DNA from: Rheinheimera sp. EpRS3
GTDB lineage: Bacteria > Pseudomonadota > Gammaproteobacteria > Enterobacterales > Alteromonadaceae
NCBI RefSeq assembly: GCF_001513785.1
Contig: NZ_LNQS01000008.1
Location: 434,001 to 498,000 of the forward strand
Length of the DNA stretch: 64,000 bases
Direction of reading: 5' to 3'
Of the stretch, positions 54,882 to 64,000 are shown piece by piece (the stretch's first letter is position 1; each line of letters opens with the position of its first letter). The translations under genes and the position numbers were made by a program. The notes under the pieces were generated by a model. The model saw only the letters and a program-made list of their open reading frames with translations. It was not told the origin of the DNA and searched no databases.

Positions 54882-55142
54882 TTATTTTAACAACAACTCT
54901 TCACTAACACGGCTTATTTCTTTTAGCCTTGCTGCTGCCGGGCGAAACAGCCCCTGCTCTACGGCGCCAGACGTTTCGATAATGCGCAGCATTTTTTCAT
55001 ACAGCTCAGCACTTAGCATATAACCAGCAGGCTTGTTGTTCGATAACACTGCCACCGGTTCATCCGTAAAGTACTGGCTTAAGTTCTTACGGGCTTCCGA
55101 TACCGAAACCGCTTTTTCCGCCAAAATAGCATGTGACGCCAT
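54882..55142 (-). CDS. Orphan Phd/YefM-type antitoxin
   Basis: 86 residues from ATG 55142 after GAGG. VSVSEARKNLSQYFTDEPVA and NNKPAGYMLSAELYEKML are typical of the Phd/RelB-like (StbD) antitoxins. No toxin gene is found downstream, only the ATPase cassette on the other strand. Confidence 0.8.
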   Translation of the reverse strand: MASHAILAEKAVSVSEARKNLSQYFTDEPVAVLSNNKPAGYMLSAELYEKMLRIIETSGAVEQGLFRPAAARLKEISRVSEELLLK

Positions 55143-55155
55143 GCAACACCTCAAA

Positions 55156-55171
55156 GTACATTGTCATGTAC
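55156..55171. promoter_or_regulatory. Operator of the Phd-type gene
   Basis: GTACAT and ATGTAC in inverted order around TGTC, directly upstream of the gene. Fits an autorepression site. Confidence 0.6.
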
Positions 55172-55223
55172 ATAATTAAGCACAGGCGTAGTATGGTACT
55201 TAGACAGATTACAAGCTGACAAA

Positions 55224-55251
55224 AACAACAAAGGCCGCATTCGCGGCCTTT
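55224..55251 (-). terminator. Terminator of the pyruvate dehydrogenase operon
   Basis: AAAGGCCGC pairs exactly with GCGGCCTTT around a 4-base loop; on the minus strand it runs into TGTTGTTTTT. It lies 24 bases after the lpdA stop. Confidence 0.9.
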
Positions 55252-55274
55252 GTTTCGTTACTCAACTCAGAAAA

Positions 55275-56687
55275 TTACTTTTTCTTCGCTTTCGGGTTTG
55301 GCAGGTCGGTGATTGAGCCTTCGTACATCTCGGCGGCTAAGCCGATAGACTCGTTCAGCGTTGGGTGAGCATGGATAGTTAACGCGATATCTTCGGCGTC
55401 GGCACCCATTTCTACTGCTAAGCAGATTTCGCCCAGCATTTCACCGGCGTTGATACCCACAATAGCGCCACCCAGAATACGGTGGGTTTCTTTGTCGAAA
55501 ATTAGCTTGGTGAAGCCTTCAGTGCGGGCTGAAGCGATAGCACGGCCTGACGCTGCCCATGGGAAGGTAGCGGTTTCAATTTTTAAGCCCTGCTCTTTGG
55601 CTTCTTTCTCGGTAACGCCGGTCCAGGCCATTTCCGGGTCGGTGTAAGCTACTGACGGAATGCAGCGCGGGTCGAAGTAGTGCTTCTGGCCGGCAATCAC
55701 TTCAGCCGCTACGTGGCCTTCGTGTACTGCTTTGTGCGCTAACATCGGTTGGCCGATAACATCACCGATAGCATAGATATGGCCAACGTTGGTACGCAGT
55801 TGCTTATCAACATTGATAAAACCGCGCTCGTCTACGTTAACACCGGCTTTGGCGGCATCTAACAGCGCACCGTTTGGCTTACGGCCAACGGCAACCAGAA
55901 TTTTGTCGTAACGTACAGCTTTTTCCGGCGCGTTTTTGCCTTCAAAAGTAACGTATAAACCGTCTTTTTTCGCTTCTACGCCAACAACTTTGGTAGACAA
56001 CATAATGTTGTAGTTGTCTTTGTTGTACTTGGTGTAGGCTTTAACGATATCAGCATCAGCTGCTGGCACTAACTGATCAGCAAATTCTACTACTGACACT
56101 TTAGAACCCAGCGCACGGTATACAGTGCCCATTTCCAGGCCAATAATACCGCCACCTAATACCAGCATTTCGCCAGGAATGTCTTTTAATTCCAGCGCAC
56201 CGGTTGAATCGATAATACGGTCGTCATCTTTTGGAATAAACGGCAGTGATACCGGCTCTGAACCTGCAGCAATAATGGCGTGTTCAAACGTAATAGTGGT
56301 GTCGCCAACCTGTAAGGTGTTCGCGCCGGTAAATTTACCGTAGCCGGTAACTACCTTAACTTTACGCATTTTCGACATACCGGCCAGGCCGTTAGTCAGC
56401 TGGCCGACTACTTTGTCTTTCCAGCTACGAACTTTGTCTAAATCAATTTTCGGCTCACCAAAGGTTACGCCGTGTGATGCCATATCGCGGGCATCGTCAA
56501 TCACCTTAGCAACGTGTAATAAGGCTTTAGATGGGATACAACCCACGTTTAAACACACGCCGCCTAAAGTGCTGCGCGCTTCAACCAGAGTAACTTCTAA
56601 GCCTAAGTCTGCCGCACGAAATGCTGCAGAATAACCACCAGGGCCTGCGCCCACAACTACTACCTGAGTTTTGATATCGTTGCTCAT
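55275..56687 (-). CDS. lpdA: Dihydrolipoyl dehydrogenase (E3)
   Basis: 470 residues: FAD motif VVVGAGPGGYSAAFRAADLG, redox disulfide GGVCLNVGCIPSKALL, NAD motif VLGGGIIGLEMG and the C-terminal HAHPTLNESIG with the catalytic His. It reoxidises lipoamide in the pyruvate and 2-oxoglutarate dehydrogenases. Last gene of the operon, about 150 bases after aceF, so a second promoter may exist. Confidence 0.97.
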   Translation of the reverse strand: MSNDIKTQVVVVGAGPGGYSAAFRAADLGLEVTLVEARSTLGGVCLNVGCIPSKALLHVAKVIDDARDMASHGVTFGEPKIDLDKVRSWKDKVVGQLTNGLAGMSKMRKVKVVTGYGKFTGANTLQVGDTTITFEHAIIAAGSEPVSLPFIPKDDDRIIDSTGALELKDIPGEMLVLGGGIIGLEMGTVYRALGSKVSVVEFADQLVPAADADIVKAYTKYNKDNYNIMLSTKVVGVEAKKDGLYVTFEGKNAPEKAVRYDKILVAVGRKPNGALLDAAKAGVNVDERGFINVDKQLRTNVGHIYAIGDVIGQPMLAHKAVHEGHVAAEVIAGQKHYFDPRCIPSVAYTDPEMAWTGVTEKEAKEQGLKIETATFPWAASGRAIASARTEGFTKLIFDKETHRILGGAIVGINAGEMLGEICLAVEMGADAEDIALTIHAHPTLNESIGLAAEMYEGSITDLPNPKAKKK

Positions 56688-56838
56688 CGTATTACCTTTC
56701 TTTATCAGTTCAGAGTACTGACAACAGCATGTAGGGCACGGCTGTCAGGCGAAAAAAGTGGCAGAATTTTAACATCCTGCCTGAGCGATGTCCCGTAACT
56801 TTTCCGTACGGGACACAAAATTCGCTCTTAGCTAAACA

Positions 56839-58479
56839 TTACATAATGATCTGGCGAATATCGGCCAGATAGCTGGCCAGCGTCGCGGTAAAGCGTGCTG
56901 CCAGGGCGCCGTCGATAACACGGTGATCATAAGACATACTTAGCGGCAACATCAGCTTGGGTTCAAACTCTTTACCGTTCCATTTCGGCTTAATGTCTGA
57001 TTTCGACACACCTAATATGGCGACTTCCGGCGCATTTACAATAGGCGTAAACGCCGTACCGCCAATGCCACCTAAGCTTGATATGGTAAAGCAGCCGCCC
57101 TGCATATCGGCAGAAGTTAACTTACCTTCGCGCGCTTTTACCGAAATATCCTGTAACTCGCGTGACAGCTCGATAATGCCTTTTTTGTTTACATCTTTTA
57201 CTACCGGTACAACCAGGCCGTTTGGCGTGTCTACCGCTATACCTAAGTGCACGTATTTTTTCAGGATCAGGCTTTGGCCATCTTCTGACAGTGAACTACA
57301 GAAGGTTGGGAATTCTTCCAGCGCCTTAGCCACCGCTTTCATAATAAACACCAGCGGGGTGTACTTAACGCCAAGTTTTTTCTTCTCGGCAAGTGCATTT
57401 TGCTCTTTACGGAAGTCTTCCAGCCCGGTGATATCGGCTTCGTCGAACTGGGTAACATGCGGAATACGCACCCAGTTACGATGTAAATTGTTGCCGGATA
57501 ACTTCTGAATGCGCGACAGTGGCTTGCTTTCTACTTCACCGAACTTGGCAAAATCGACTTTTGGCCAGGCGATTAGATCAAAGCCCATGCTATTGCCTGC
57601 GCCAGAGCCTGCAGCTGCGCCGCTTTCAACCTGCTTAACCAGTTGCTTAACGTAGTTTTGCACGTCTTCTTTTACTACGCGGTTTTTACGGCCGGTGCCT
57701 TTAACCTTAGCCAGGTTAATGCCAAATTCACGCGCTAAACGGCGGATAACCGGTGACGCATGGGCATAGGCGCTGTTTTCAACAAAGCCATCATTTGACG
57801 CAGGTGCTGCTTCAGCTTTCGCTGCCGGAGCTTCGGTTTTCGTTTCAGCTTTTGTTTCGGCTTTACTTTCAGCTTTTGGCGCTTCAGCGTCTGCCGCCGG
57901 CGCAGCATCGGCAGAACCTGTGGTTTCAAATACCATAATCAGGCTGCCGGTAGATACCTTATCGCCAACGCTGATTTTAATTTCTTTAACCTTACCGGCA
58001 AATGGCGCCGGTACTTCCATACTGGCTTTGTCGCCTTCCACGCTAAGCAGTGACTGATCTTCGCTTACCGTGTCGCCTACTTTTACCATAATTTCAGTAA
58101 CTTCAACGGCGTCACCACCAATATCCGGTACTTTTACGTCTTGTACGCTGGCGGTTTTGCTTTCAGCTTTGGCTTCAGTTTTACTTTCAGCCTTGCTGTC
58201 TGCTTTTGCTTCTTCCTTTGCCGGTGCGGCGTCGGCTTTGGCCGCGCCTCCACCTTCAAAGGTCATAATCAGGCTGCCGGTTTTAACCTTATCGCCTACT
58301 TTTACTTTAATTTCTTTTACTACACCGGCGTCATTGGCCGGTACTTCCATAGAAGCCTTGTCACCTTCAACGCTGAGCAGTGATTGGTCGGCAGCCACTT
58401 TGTCGCCTACCTTCACCAGAATTTCGGTTACTTCAACTTCATCAGCACCAATATCCGGTACATGAATTTCAATAGTCAT
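56839..58479 (-). CDS. aceF: Pyruvate dehydrogenase dihydrolipoyl acetyltransferase (E2)
   Basis: 546 residues with two lipoyl domains (each with GDKASMEVP, lipoyl Lys near 41 and about 156), Ala/Lys/Glu-rich linkers, an E3-binding domain ([20 protein letters not shown]) and a catalytic domain ending [16 protein letters not shown]. coli has three lipoyl domains; two are common elsewhere. It starts 11 bases after aceE. Confidence 0.97.
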   Translation of the reverse strand: MTIEIHVPDIGADEVEVTEILVKVGDKVAADQSLLSVEGDKASMEVPANDAGVVKEIKVKVGDKVKTGSLIMTFEGGGAAKADAAPAKEEAKADSKAESKTEAKAESKTASVQDVKVPDIGGDAVEVTEIMVKVGDTVSEDQSLLSVEGDKASMEVPAPFAGKVKEIKISVGDKVSTGSLIMVFETTGSADAAPAADAEAPKAESKAETKAETKTEAPAAKAEAAPASNDGFVENSAYAHASPVIRRLAREFGINLAKVKGTGRKNRVVKEDVQNYVKQLVKQVESGAAAGSGAGNSMGFDLIAWPKVDFAKFGEVESKPLSRIQKLSGNNLHRNWVRIPHVTQFDEADITGLEDFRKEQNALAEKKKLGVKYTPLVFIMKAVAKALEEFPTFCSSLSEDGQSLILKKYVHLGIAVDTPNGLVVPVVKDVNKKGIIELSRELQDISVKAREGKLTSADMQGGCFTISSLGGIGGTAFTPIVNAPEVAILGVSKSDIKPKWNGKEFEPKLMLPLSMSYDHRVIDGALAARFTATLASYLADIRQIIM

Positions 58480-58490
58480 GTGTAATCCTC

Positions 58491-61157
58491 TTATGCGTAC
58501 AGCGGGTTGGTTTTGCCGCTGTCGATGCCGAATTTCTTAATCGCATCTGTCACTACGGTTTTCTTCAACTCGCCCTGCTTCACCAGCTCGCTCAGTGCGG
58601 CCACTACGATATAACCGGCGTTCACTTCAAAGTGGCGGCGCAGGTTTTCACGGCTGTCAGAACGGCCAAAACCGTCGGTGCCCAGCACCTTGTAAGACGT
58701 AGCCGGAATAAAGGCACGTACCTGATCGGCATAGTTTTTCATATAGTCGGTTGCAGCAATGGCTGGCGATTTGTTCATTACCGTAGCAATGTATGGCGTT
58801 TTAGCCTTGGCATCCGGGTTTAGCATGTTAAAGCGCTCGGCGTCCTGGCCATCACGCGCCAGTTCATTAAACGAGGTTACTGAGTACACGTCAGACGCTA
58901 CGCCGTAATCCTTGCTTAAAATTTCTGCCGCTTTGCGCACTTCATTTAAAATGGTGCCCGAGCCCAGCAACTGTACCTTGCCGCGATCGCCATTTAAGCT
59001 TTCCAGCTTGTAAATACCACGGCGGATACCTTCTTCGGCGCCTTTTGGCATAGCCGGGTGATGGTAGTTTTCATTCATTACGGTAATGTAGTAATAAATG
59101 TTTTCCTGATCTTTACCGTACATACGGCGAATACCGTCTTGCATGATAACCGCCAGCTCGAAGGCGTAGGTTGGGTCATACGAAATACAGTTTGGTACTG
59201 TGCCAGCCAGAATATGGCTGTGGCCGTCTTCGTGTTGTAAACCTTCGCCGTTCAGCGTAGTACGGCCCGCAGTAGCGCCTAACAGGAAGCCACGTGCTTG
59301 TTGATCACCGGCCAGCCAGGCCATATCACCCACGCGCTGGAAACCAAACATTGAGTAATAGATGTAAAACGGGATCATCGGTAAGTCGTTAGTGCTGTAC
59401 GACGTTGCCGCAGCGACCCAGGACGACATCGCGCCCAGCTCGTTAATGCCTTCCTGCAGTACCTGACCACCGACGTCTTCTTTGTAGTAGCTAACTACTG
59501 AGCGGTCTTCCGGCGTGTAGTTCTGGCCGCCCGGGTTATAAATACCGATTTGGCGGAACAAGCCTTCCATACCAAAGGTACGGGCTTCGTCGGCAATAAT
59601 CGGCACAATTTGCTTACCGATATGCTCGTCTTTCAGCAGAATATTCAGTGCCCGCACATAGGCCATGGTGGTAGAAATTTCGCGTTTTTGCTCTTCTAAT
59701 AAACCATCAAAGGCGCTTAATTCCGGCAGTGTTAATGGCTTGGTAAAGTTAGGCAGACGTACCGGCGTATAACCGTGCAATGCTTTGCGCCGTGCGTGCA
59801 TATATTCCAGCTCTGGTGAACCTTCAGGCAGCTTAATATATGGCAGTTCGGCTGCCTGCTCTTCGGTAATATAGTCTTCCAGGCCTAAACGCTGGCGCAG
59901 TTGCAGCACATGCGTCATGTCCATTTTCTTCACCTGGTGGGCAATGTTTTTACCTTCTGCCGCTTCACCCATACCGTAACCTTTAACCGTTTTAGCTAAA
60001 ATAACAGTAGGTTTGTCGGTGCAGGCCTGCGCCGCTTTAAAGGCAGCAAACAGTTTAGATGGCTCATGGCCGCCGCGTTTTAAGGCAAAAATTTCTTCGT
60101 CGGTCATATCAGCAACCAGTGCTGCGGTTTCCGGGTAACGGCCGAAGAAGTGCTTACGCACATAGGCACCGTCGTTAGCTTTGTAAGTCTGGTAGTCACC
60201 GTCGATAGTTTCGTTCATCAGCTGTAACAGCTTACCGGTGGTGTCTTTAGCCAGCAGTTTGTCCCAACCACGGCCCCATACTACTTTAATTACGTTCCAG
60301 CCGGCGCCGCGGAACAAACCTTCCAGTTCCTGGATAATTTTACCGTTACCCATTACCGGGCCATCTAAGCGCTGCAGGTTACAGTTAATTAAGTAACACA
60401 GGTTGCCCAGCTTCTCACGGGCAGCAAAGCTTACCGCACCGCGTGATTCCGGCTCGTCCATCTCGCCATCGCCCAAAAAGGCATAAACGCGCTGTGCGCT
60501 GGTGTCTTTTAAACCACGGCCGTGTAAATACTTTAAAAACCGCGCCTGATAAATAGAAGCAATAGGGCCCAGGCCCATAGACACGGTAGGAAACTGCCAA
60601 AACTCCGGCATTAATTTCGGGTGCGGGTAGCTGGATAAGCCTTTGCCGTCTACTTCCTGGCGGAAGCTGTCCAGTTGCTCTGCCGTTAAGCGGCCCTCAA
60701 CAAAAGCACGGGCATAAATACCCGGTGAAATATGGCCCTGATAATACACTAAATCGCCGCCGTCTTTTTCGTTTGGCGCGCGGAAGAAGTGGTTAAAACA
60801 GGTTTCATAAAACGCCGCAGAAGACTGGTAAGACGCCATATGGCCGCCTAAATCAAGCTCTTTTTTCGAGCCGCGCAGTACGATCATAATGGCATTCCAG
60901 CGGATCACCGAGCGGATACGTCGTTCCAGGTTAACATCGCCAGGGTAAGCCGGCTCTTGCTGCGGTGGAATGGTGTTAATGTAGTTGGTAGTAACACCGG
61001 TAGGCATAGCAACGCCCTCTAACCGGGCTTGCTCCAATACCTGCTCCAGCAGGAACTGTGCCCGCTCTACCCCTTCAGTGCGAACAACCGATTCCAGCGC
61101 TTCAAGCCACTCTTTGGTTTCCAGAGCGTCGATGTCAACTTTACTGACTTCAGACAT
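58491..61157 (-). CDS. aceE: Pyruvate dehydrogenase E1 component
   Basis: 888 residues of the homodimeric E1 type: [16 protein letters not shown], the thiamine diphosphate motif [19 protein letters not shown] with later [11 protein letters not shown]. It decarboxylates pyruvate. Start ATG at 61157, 64 bases after pdhR on the same strand. Confidence 0.97.
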   Translation of the reverse strand: MSEVSKVDIDALETKEWLEALESVVRTEGVERAQFLLEQVLEQARLEGVAMPTGVTTNYINTIPPQQEPAYPGDVNLERRIRSVIRWNAIMIVLRGSKKELDLGGHMASYQSSAAFYETCFNHFFRAPNEKDGGDLVYYQGHISPGIYARAFVEGRLTAEQLDSFRQEVDGKGLSSYPHPKLMPEFWQFPTVSMGLGPIASIYQARFLKYLHGRGLKDTSAQRVYAFLGDGEMDEPESRGAVSFAAREKLGNLCYLINCNLQRLDGPVMGNGKIIQELEGLFRGAGWNVIKVVWGRGWDKLLAKDTTGKLLQLMNETIDGDYQTYKANDGAYVRKHFFGRYPETAALVADMTDEEIFALKRGGHEPSKLFAAFKAAQACTDKPTVILAKTVKGYGMGEAAEGKNIAHQVKKMDMTHVLQLRQRLGLEDYITEEQAAELPYIKLPEGSPELEYMHARRKALHGYTPVRLPNFTKPLTLPELSAFDGLLEEQKREISTTMAYVRALNILLKDEHIGKQIVPIIADEARTFGMEGLFRQIGIYNPGGQNYTPEDRSVVSYYKEDVGGQVLQEGINELGAMSSWVAAATSYSTNDLPMIPFYIYYSMFGFQRVGDMAWLAGDQQARGFLLGATAGRTTLNGEGLQHEDGHSHILAGTVPNCISYDPTYAFELAVIMQDGIRRMYGKDQENIYYYITVMNENYHHPAMPKGAEEGIRRGIYKLESLNGDRGKVQLLGSGTILNEVRKAAEILSKDYGVASDVYSVTSFNELARDGQDAERFNMLNPDAKAKTPYIATVMNKSPAIAATDYMKNYADQVRAFIPATSYKVLGTDGFGRSDSRENLRRHFEVNAGYIVVAALSELVKQGELKKTVVTDAIKKFGIDSGKTNPLYA

Positions 61158-61221
61158 ATCGAGGTTTCCTTTGGTTATGCACGCCTGTGTTTTAAATGCA
61201 CAGCTGCGTTAAAAATAATGA

Positions 61222-61980
61222 TCAACCTTGTTGGGTGCGCCGTAACGAGCGTTCAATACGCGAGCGCTCTTTACCCACATCCAGCAAAGCTTCTTCGATA
61301 AAGGCCAGATGGCCATTACTGGCCTGGCGCGCCTTCTCCGGCTCACCATTTATGACCGCTTGCATCAGCCGTTGCCGATGCGAATTCAGCTGGCCGACTA
61401 TGCCTTCCTTCTGCTGCAGGGTTTCCAGGTTAACCCGGATATTCTGCTCCACCAGTGGCGTTAAGCCGCGCACTAAATGCAGTAAAACCACATTATGTGA
61501 CGCCTCTGCCACTGCTAAATAAAAACTACCTACCGCTTTGGCTTCAGCGTCCAGATCATTTAACTGCTGTGCATCACAAATAGCATCATAGTGGTGCTTA
61601 ATCTGGTCAAAATCGGCCGTTGTGCCACGCAATGCGGCGTAATAAGCACATATGCCTTCCAGCGCATGGCGAAATTCCAGTAAATCAAACTGCGATTCAG
61701 GATGGCGTGCTATTAATTCAAACAGTGGATCGGTAAGGCCGGCGGTCATATTGTCGCACACATAGGTGCCACCACCCTGACGGCGGCTGATCAGGCCTTT
61801 GGCTTCCAGCTTTTGAATGGCCTCGCGCAATGACGGCCGCGACACGGCAAACATTTGCGCTAAATCACGCTCGGGAGGCAGCTTTTGCCCCGGTGCAAAA
61901 CTGCCCTCCAGCAACATGTTTTCCAGTTGCTCGACAATGCGATCAGAGAGTTTAGCCGGTTTAATTTTAAAATCTGCCAT
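61222..61980 (-). CDS. pdhR: Pyruvate-responsive repressor PdhR
   Basis: 252 residues from ATG 61980: GntR helix-turn-helix (APGQKLPPERDLAQMFAVSR, SLREAIQKLEAKGLISRRQG) and a FadR-type all-helical effector domain. It represses pdhR-aceEF-lpdA until pyruvate rises. An extension of the frame upstream to 62076 crosses the PdhR box and is not coding. Confidence 0.94.
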   Translation of the reverse strand: MADFKIKPAKLSDRIVEQLENMLLEGSFAPGQKLPPERDLAQMFAVSRPSLREAIQKLEAKGLISRRQGGGTYVCDNMTAGLTDPLFELIARHPESQFDLLEFRHALEGICAYYAALRGTTADFDQIKHHYDAICDAQQLNDLDAEAKAVGSFYLAVAEASHNVVLLHLVRGLTPLVEQNIRVNLETLQQKEGIVGQLNSHRQRLMQAVINGEPEKARQASNGHLAFIEEALLDVGKERSRIERSLRRTQQG

Positions 61981-62018
61981 GCCGTGCTGTGGTTTCCCGT
62001 TGGCTGCAAGCCTTTTGT

Positions 62019-62037
62019 AAATTGGTATTACCAATTT
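62019..62037. promoter_or_regulatory. PdhR box
   Basis: AAATTGGT-ATT-ACCAATTT is a perfect palindrome and matches the known PdhR operator AATTGGT-N3-ACCAATT. It is 39 bases upstream of pdhR, so the operon is autoregulated. Confidence 0.93.
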
Positions 62038-62167
62038 ATTTTTAGTGCCGATAAGGTAACAGTTTCTGCTTAGCAAGTAAATAAAGCAGAGATTACCGGC
62101 AAAGGCAAAAGCAGAAAATAGTTAGAGTAATAACTCAGTGTAAAGTGGCTAATAAAGCTGCTGAAAA

Positions 62168-62186
62168 AATTGGTCTGACCAGAATT
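62168..62186. promoter_or_regulatory. Second GntR/FadR-type site upstream of pdhR
   Basis: AATTGGTCTGACCAGAATT has a perfect TGGTCTGACCA core. It could be a weak second PdhR site or a site for another FadR-subfamily regulator. It lies at the edge of repeat copy C. Confidence 0.45.
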
Positions 62187-62200
62187 GAAATATTGGGAGC

Positions 62201-62364
62201 GGTAGGTTACAACAGCCACATCGCAGCCACAGACCACTTTCGCGCCAGCGAAGGCGGGCAAGTCATTCGCAGGGAGCGAATGGCGTAAGCATAGCTGGGT
62301 TGAGGGCAGGACGCCCGAAACCCCGCTGTGGCGAGTAAGTGGCTTTTGCAACCGGTGGGCTACC
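62201..62364. repeat. Palindromic intergenic repeat, copy C
   Basis: Arms GGTAGGTTACAACAGCCAC..AGCCACAG and CTGTGGCGAG..TTTTGCAACCG..GGGCTACC are imperfect reverse complements. Inside, ATTCGCAGGGAGCGAAT and GGGCAGGACGCCCGAA are the counterparts of parts of copy B. It fills the gap between pdhR and ampE; I see no gene in this stretch. Confidence 0.8.
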
Positions 62365-62434
62365 CACCAGCAAAGGTCAGAAAAAATGTCCTTAGCGCAA
62401 GCGCGCTAAGGAGTACCATCGTTGCCCAGCCAAA

Positions 62435-63292
62435 TTACCCCAACCAGCCGGTTAAGGTTAAAATAGCCGTAAAGGCTAAAAAGAACAGCATATTACGTTT
62501 AGCCAGCTGCACCATATAGCTGGTGTCGTCCAGCGTATTAATGCTTTCAGCCGGCAATGGCTCTGCGGCTGTAGCAACATCTACTACTACCTGCTCATTG
62601 CTGGCGGTAAAATCAAGAAAGTAGCCCAGCAAGGCGGTAGACGCGCGGGAGAAATGCCCCACCAGCGCAAACCCCAAACCAAATAACCGTGCCGGAAACC
62701 AGTTAGCCCAGTGCGCCACATAATGTACTGCTTTGTTGTCGCCGCCCAGGCAGGCGGCGTAATTGGCGGCGTCTTCTTCTGCTACAGCTTCCTGTAAATG
62801 CCGCACCAGAGCATAAGTAATTACACCAAAAGCACCCAACAGTAAAAACCAGAACACCACAGCGGCATAATAGCGAAAATTCAGCCAGATCAGTAACTGG
62901 CCATAACTGCTTTGCTCGCGTGTGCTACCCATATCAGTGCGTATTTGCTGCATGGTAATAAAAGCTGCTTCTTCGTCGCCTCTGTCCATCGCATTTAAAT
63001 ACTGCTTATACAGCTGGCGGTAATGCCAGCAACCAATAGCCACCAACAATAGCAGGGTGTTAACCACTAAGCTCAGTAAATGGCTGTCTACCAAACACAG
63101 CACCAACATTACCAGCGCGCCGGGCAGTGCAAGCCACAAATATTGCCCCAGGCTATGCGCAGATAACTTGCTTAACGCCGACCCGGCGGTAAAGCGCACA
63201 TAAGCACGGCAATAGCCGCTGGCTTGCCATTTATTGCTGCGCACAGCCAGGCGCTCAATAATTAATGCCAGCAACATACTGATTAACGTCAT
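62435..63292 (-). CDS. ampE: AmpE-like membrane protein
   Basis: 285 residues with four or more hydrophobic segments, starting MTLISMLLALIIERLAVRS and carrying RYYAAVVFWFLLLGAFGVI and VAHWANWFPARLFGLGFAL. AmpE is a membrane protein linked to AmpD in beta-lactamase induction; its activity is not settled. It overlaps ampD by ATGA. Confidence 0.9.
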   Translation of the reverse strand: MTLISMLLALIIERLAVRSNKWQASGYCRAYVRFTAGSALSKLSAHSLGQYLWLALPGALVMLVLCLVDSHLLSLVVNTLLLLVAIGCWHYRQLYKQYLNAMDRGDEEAAFITMQQIRTDMGSTREQSSYGQLLIWLNFRYYAAVVFWFLLLGAFGVITYALVRHLQEAVAEEDAANYAACLGGDNKAVHYVAHWANWFPARLFGLGFALVGHFSRASTALLGYFLDFTASNEQVVVDVATAAEPLPAESINTLDDTSYMVQLAKRNMLFFLAFTAILTLTGWLG

Positions 63293-63858
63293 TTAGAAAA
63301 CTCCTTGATCGCACTTTTTATCTTATTGCGGTAGCGCATCCAGTCAAAAGCGATGCCGGGGTCGGTTTTACGCCCCGGCGCAATATCACAATGGCCAACA
63401 ATACGGTCTGGCGTAATAGCCGGATGTTGCTGCATTAAAAAATATGTCAGCGTAATAAGGCTCTGATATTGCTGCTCAGTATAAGGCAAATTGTCTGTGC
63501 CTTCTAATTCAATACCAATGGAAAAATCGTTACAGCGTTCGCGGCCATCAAACTGGCTTACGCCGGCATGCCAGGCGCGCTGGGTAAAAGGTACGTAGTT
63601 AAAAATGCGGCCATCGCGCCAGATCACGCAGTGCGCCGACACTCTAAGCCCCCGCAAACCGGCAAAGCTGCTATGCGCGCTGCAATCTAAGTTACCCATA
63701 AATAAGGCGTCAACAAAGCTTTGCTCGGGTGCGGCAGCAAACTGCCCGGCCGGCAGGCTGATATTATGAATAACCAGTAAACTGATGGTTTCAGCATCCG
63801 GGCGCGCATCACAATGCGGGCTGGGGCGGGTTAACATGGCTGGCGGTTTAGCGCTCAT
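63289..63858 (-). CDS. ampD: 1,6-anhydro-N-acetylmuramyl-L-alanine amidase
   Basis: 189 residues of the amidase-2 fold: LLVIHNISLPAGQFA, RVSAHCVIWRDGRIFNYVPF, NDFSIGIELEGTDN and IVGHCDIAPGRKTDPG, with zinc ligands His30, His and Asp in the last motif. It removes the peptide from anhydro-muropeptides in the cytoplasm, delivering anhydro-MurNAc to AnmK. Operon with ampE. Confidence 0.95.
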   Translation of the reverse strand: MSAKPPAMLTRPSPHCDARPDAETISLLVIHNISLPAGQFAAAPEQSFVDALFMGNLDCSAHSSFAGLRGLRVSAHCVIWRDGRIFNYVPFTQRAWHAGVSQFDGRERCNDFSIGIELEGTDNLPYTEQQYQSLITLTYFLMQQHPAITPDRIVGHCDIAPGRKTDPGIAFDWMRYRNKIKSAIKEFSK

Positions 63859-63926
63859 CAGAAGTTTTGCCTTTGCAGGTCTGTGCCAGTAAGCTATGGG
63901 CCTATTGTCAATGCTGGAGCCTTTTA

Positions 63927-64000
63927 ATGCAAGCGCCTGAGCCCACGAACAAATATGGTAAGACCTTTGCTATTATCGCCTGGCTTATTTTAATGGCGCT
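63927..64000 (+). CDS. Start of a membrane-anchored protein, cut by the window end
   Basis: ATG 63927 after GGAG opens MQAPEPTNKYGKTFAIIAWL, the start of a protein with an N-terminal helix. In relatives a retropepsin-like aspartic protease (TIGR02281 type) often lies beside ampD, and the beginning would fit. Only 24 codons are visible, so this stays a guess. Confidence 0.4.
   Translation, partial: MQAPEPTNKYGKTFAIIAWLILMA

Overview
The window looks like chromosome from a gammaproteobacterium of the order Alteromonadales. Its housekeeping blocks (pdhR-aceE-aceF-lpdA with a PdhR box, yacL next to acnB, ampD-ampE, cydABX-cydDC, glnK-amtB behind a sigma-54 promoter), the large TonB-dependent receptor and the moderate G+C content fit the Rheinheimera / Alishewanella / Arsukibacterium group. 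That placement is inferred from gene content and style; no 16S or marker tree was available.

Layout. 1-2.7 kb: proton-translocating transhydrogenase in a three-subunit form (pntA cut by the window edge). 2.7-4.8 kb: lysE-type exporter and MocR regulator. 5.1-8.5 kb: discoidin/di-heme lipoprotein and an EF-hand protein. 8.5-12.6 kb: patchy accessory stretch with a remnant of an anmK-like 3' end, an A+T-rich S41 protease, a small membrane protein, and a TetR regulator facing an SDR gene across a 30-bp perfect palindrome, with a decayed second SDR behind. 12.6-18.8 kb: acuI, then an amino-sugar locus (anmK, TonB receptor, RpiR/MurR-type regulator). 18.9-25.1 kb: cytochrome bd oxidase with the tiny cydX and its assembly transporter cydDC. 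25.3-33.9 kb: putative sorted surface protein, ammonium uptake, yacL, acnB and an M13 peptidase. 34-45.8 kb: membrane and regulatory genes, including a stand-alone malate-synthase-G domain protein facing an XRE/ScfR-like regulator, an RsbQ-like hydrolase coupled to a PAS-only protein, YgjP, YqaA, glutaminase, PepSY and Rof-like proteins.

45.8-55.2 kb is the accessory heart of the window. It holds a putative pore-forming toxin followed by two membrane proteins (candidate immunity), a guanyl RNase with barstar, a full parDE module plus an internally deleted copy, a truncated rof copy, two almost identical orphan ccdA antitoxins with matching operator repeats, an orphan Phd-type antitoxin, a NERD-domain membrane protein, and an A+T-rich two-gene ATPase plus PD-(D/E)XK-nuclease cassette that looks like an antiphage or anti-plasmid system. 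No integrase, transposase, phage structural gene or CRISPR array was seen.

55.2-64 kb returns to core genome: the pyruvate dehydrogenase operon and ampE-ampD, whose product acts in the same anhydro-MurNAc recycling route as anmK. Three related large palindromic intergenic repeats (about 28.5, 31.6 and 62.3 kb) and one repeat of another type (36.5 kb) lie between core genes.
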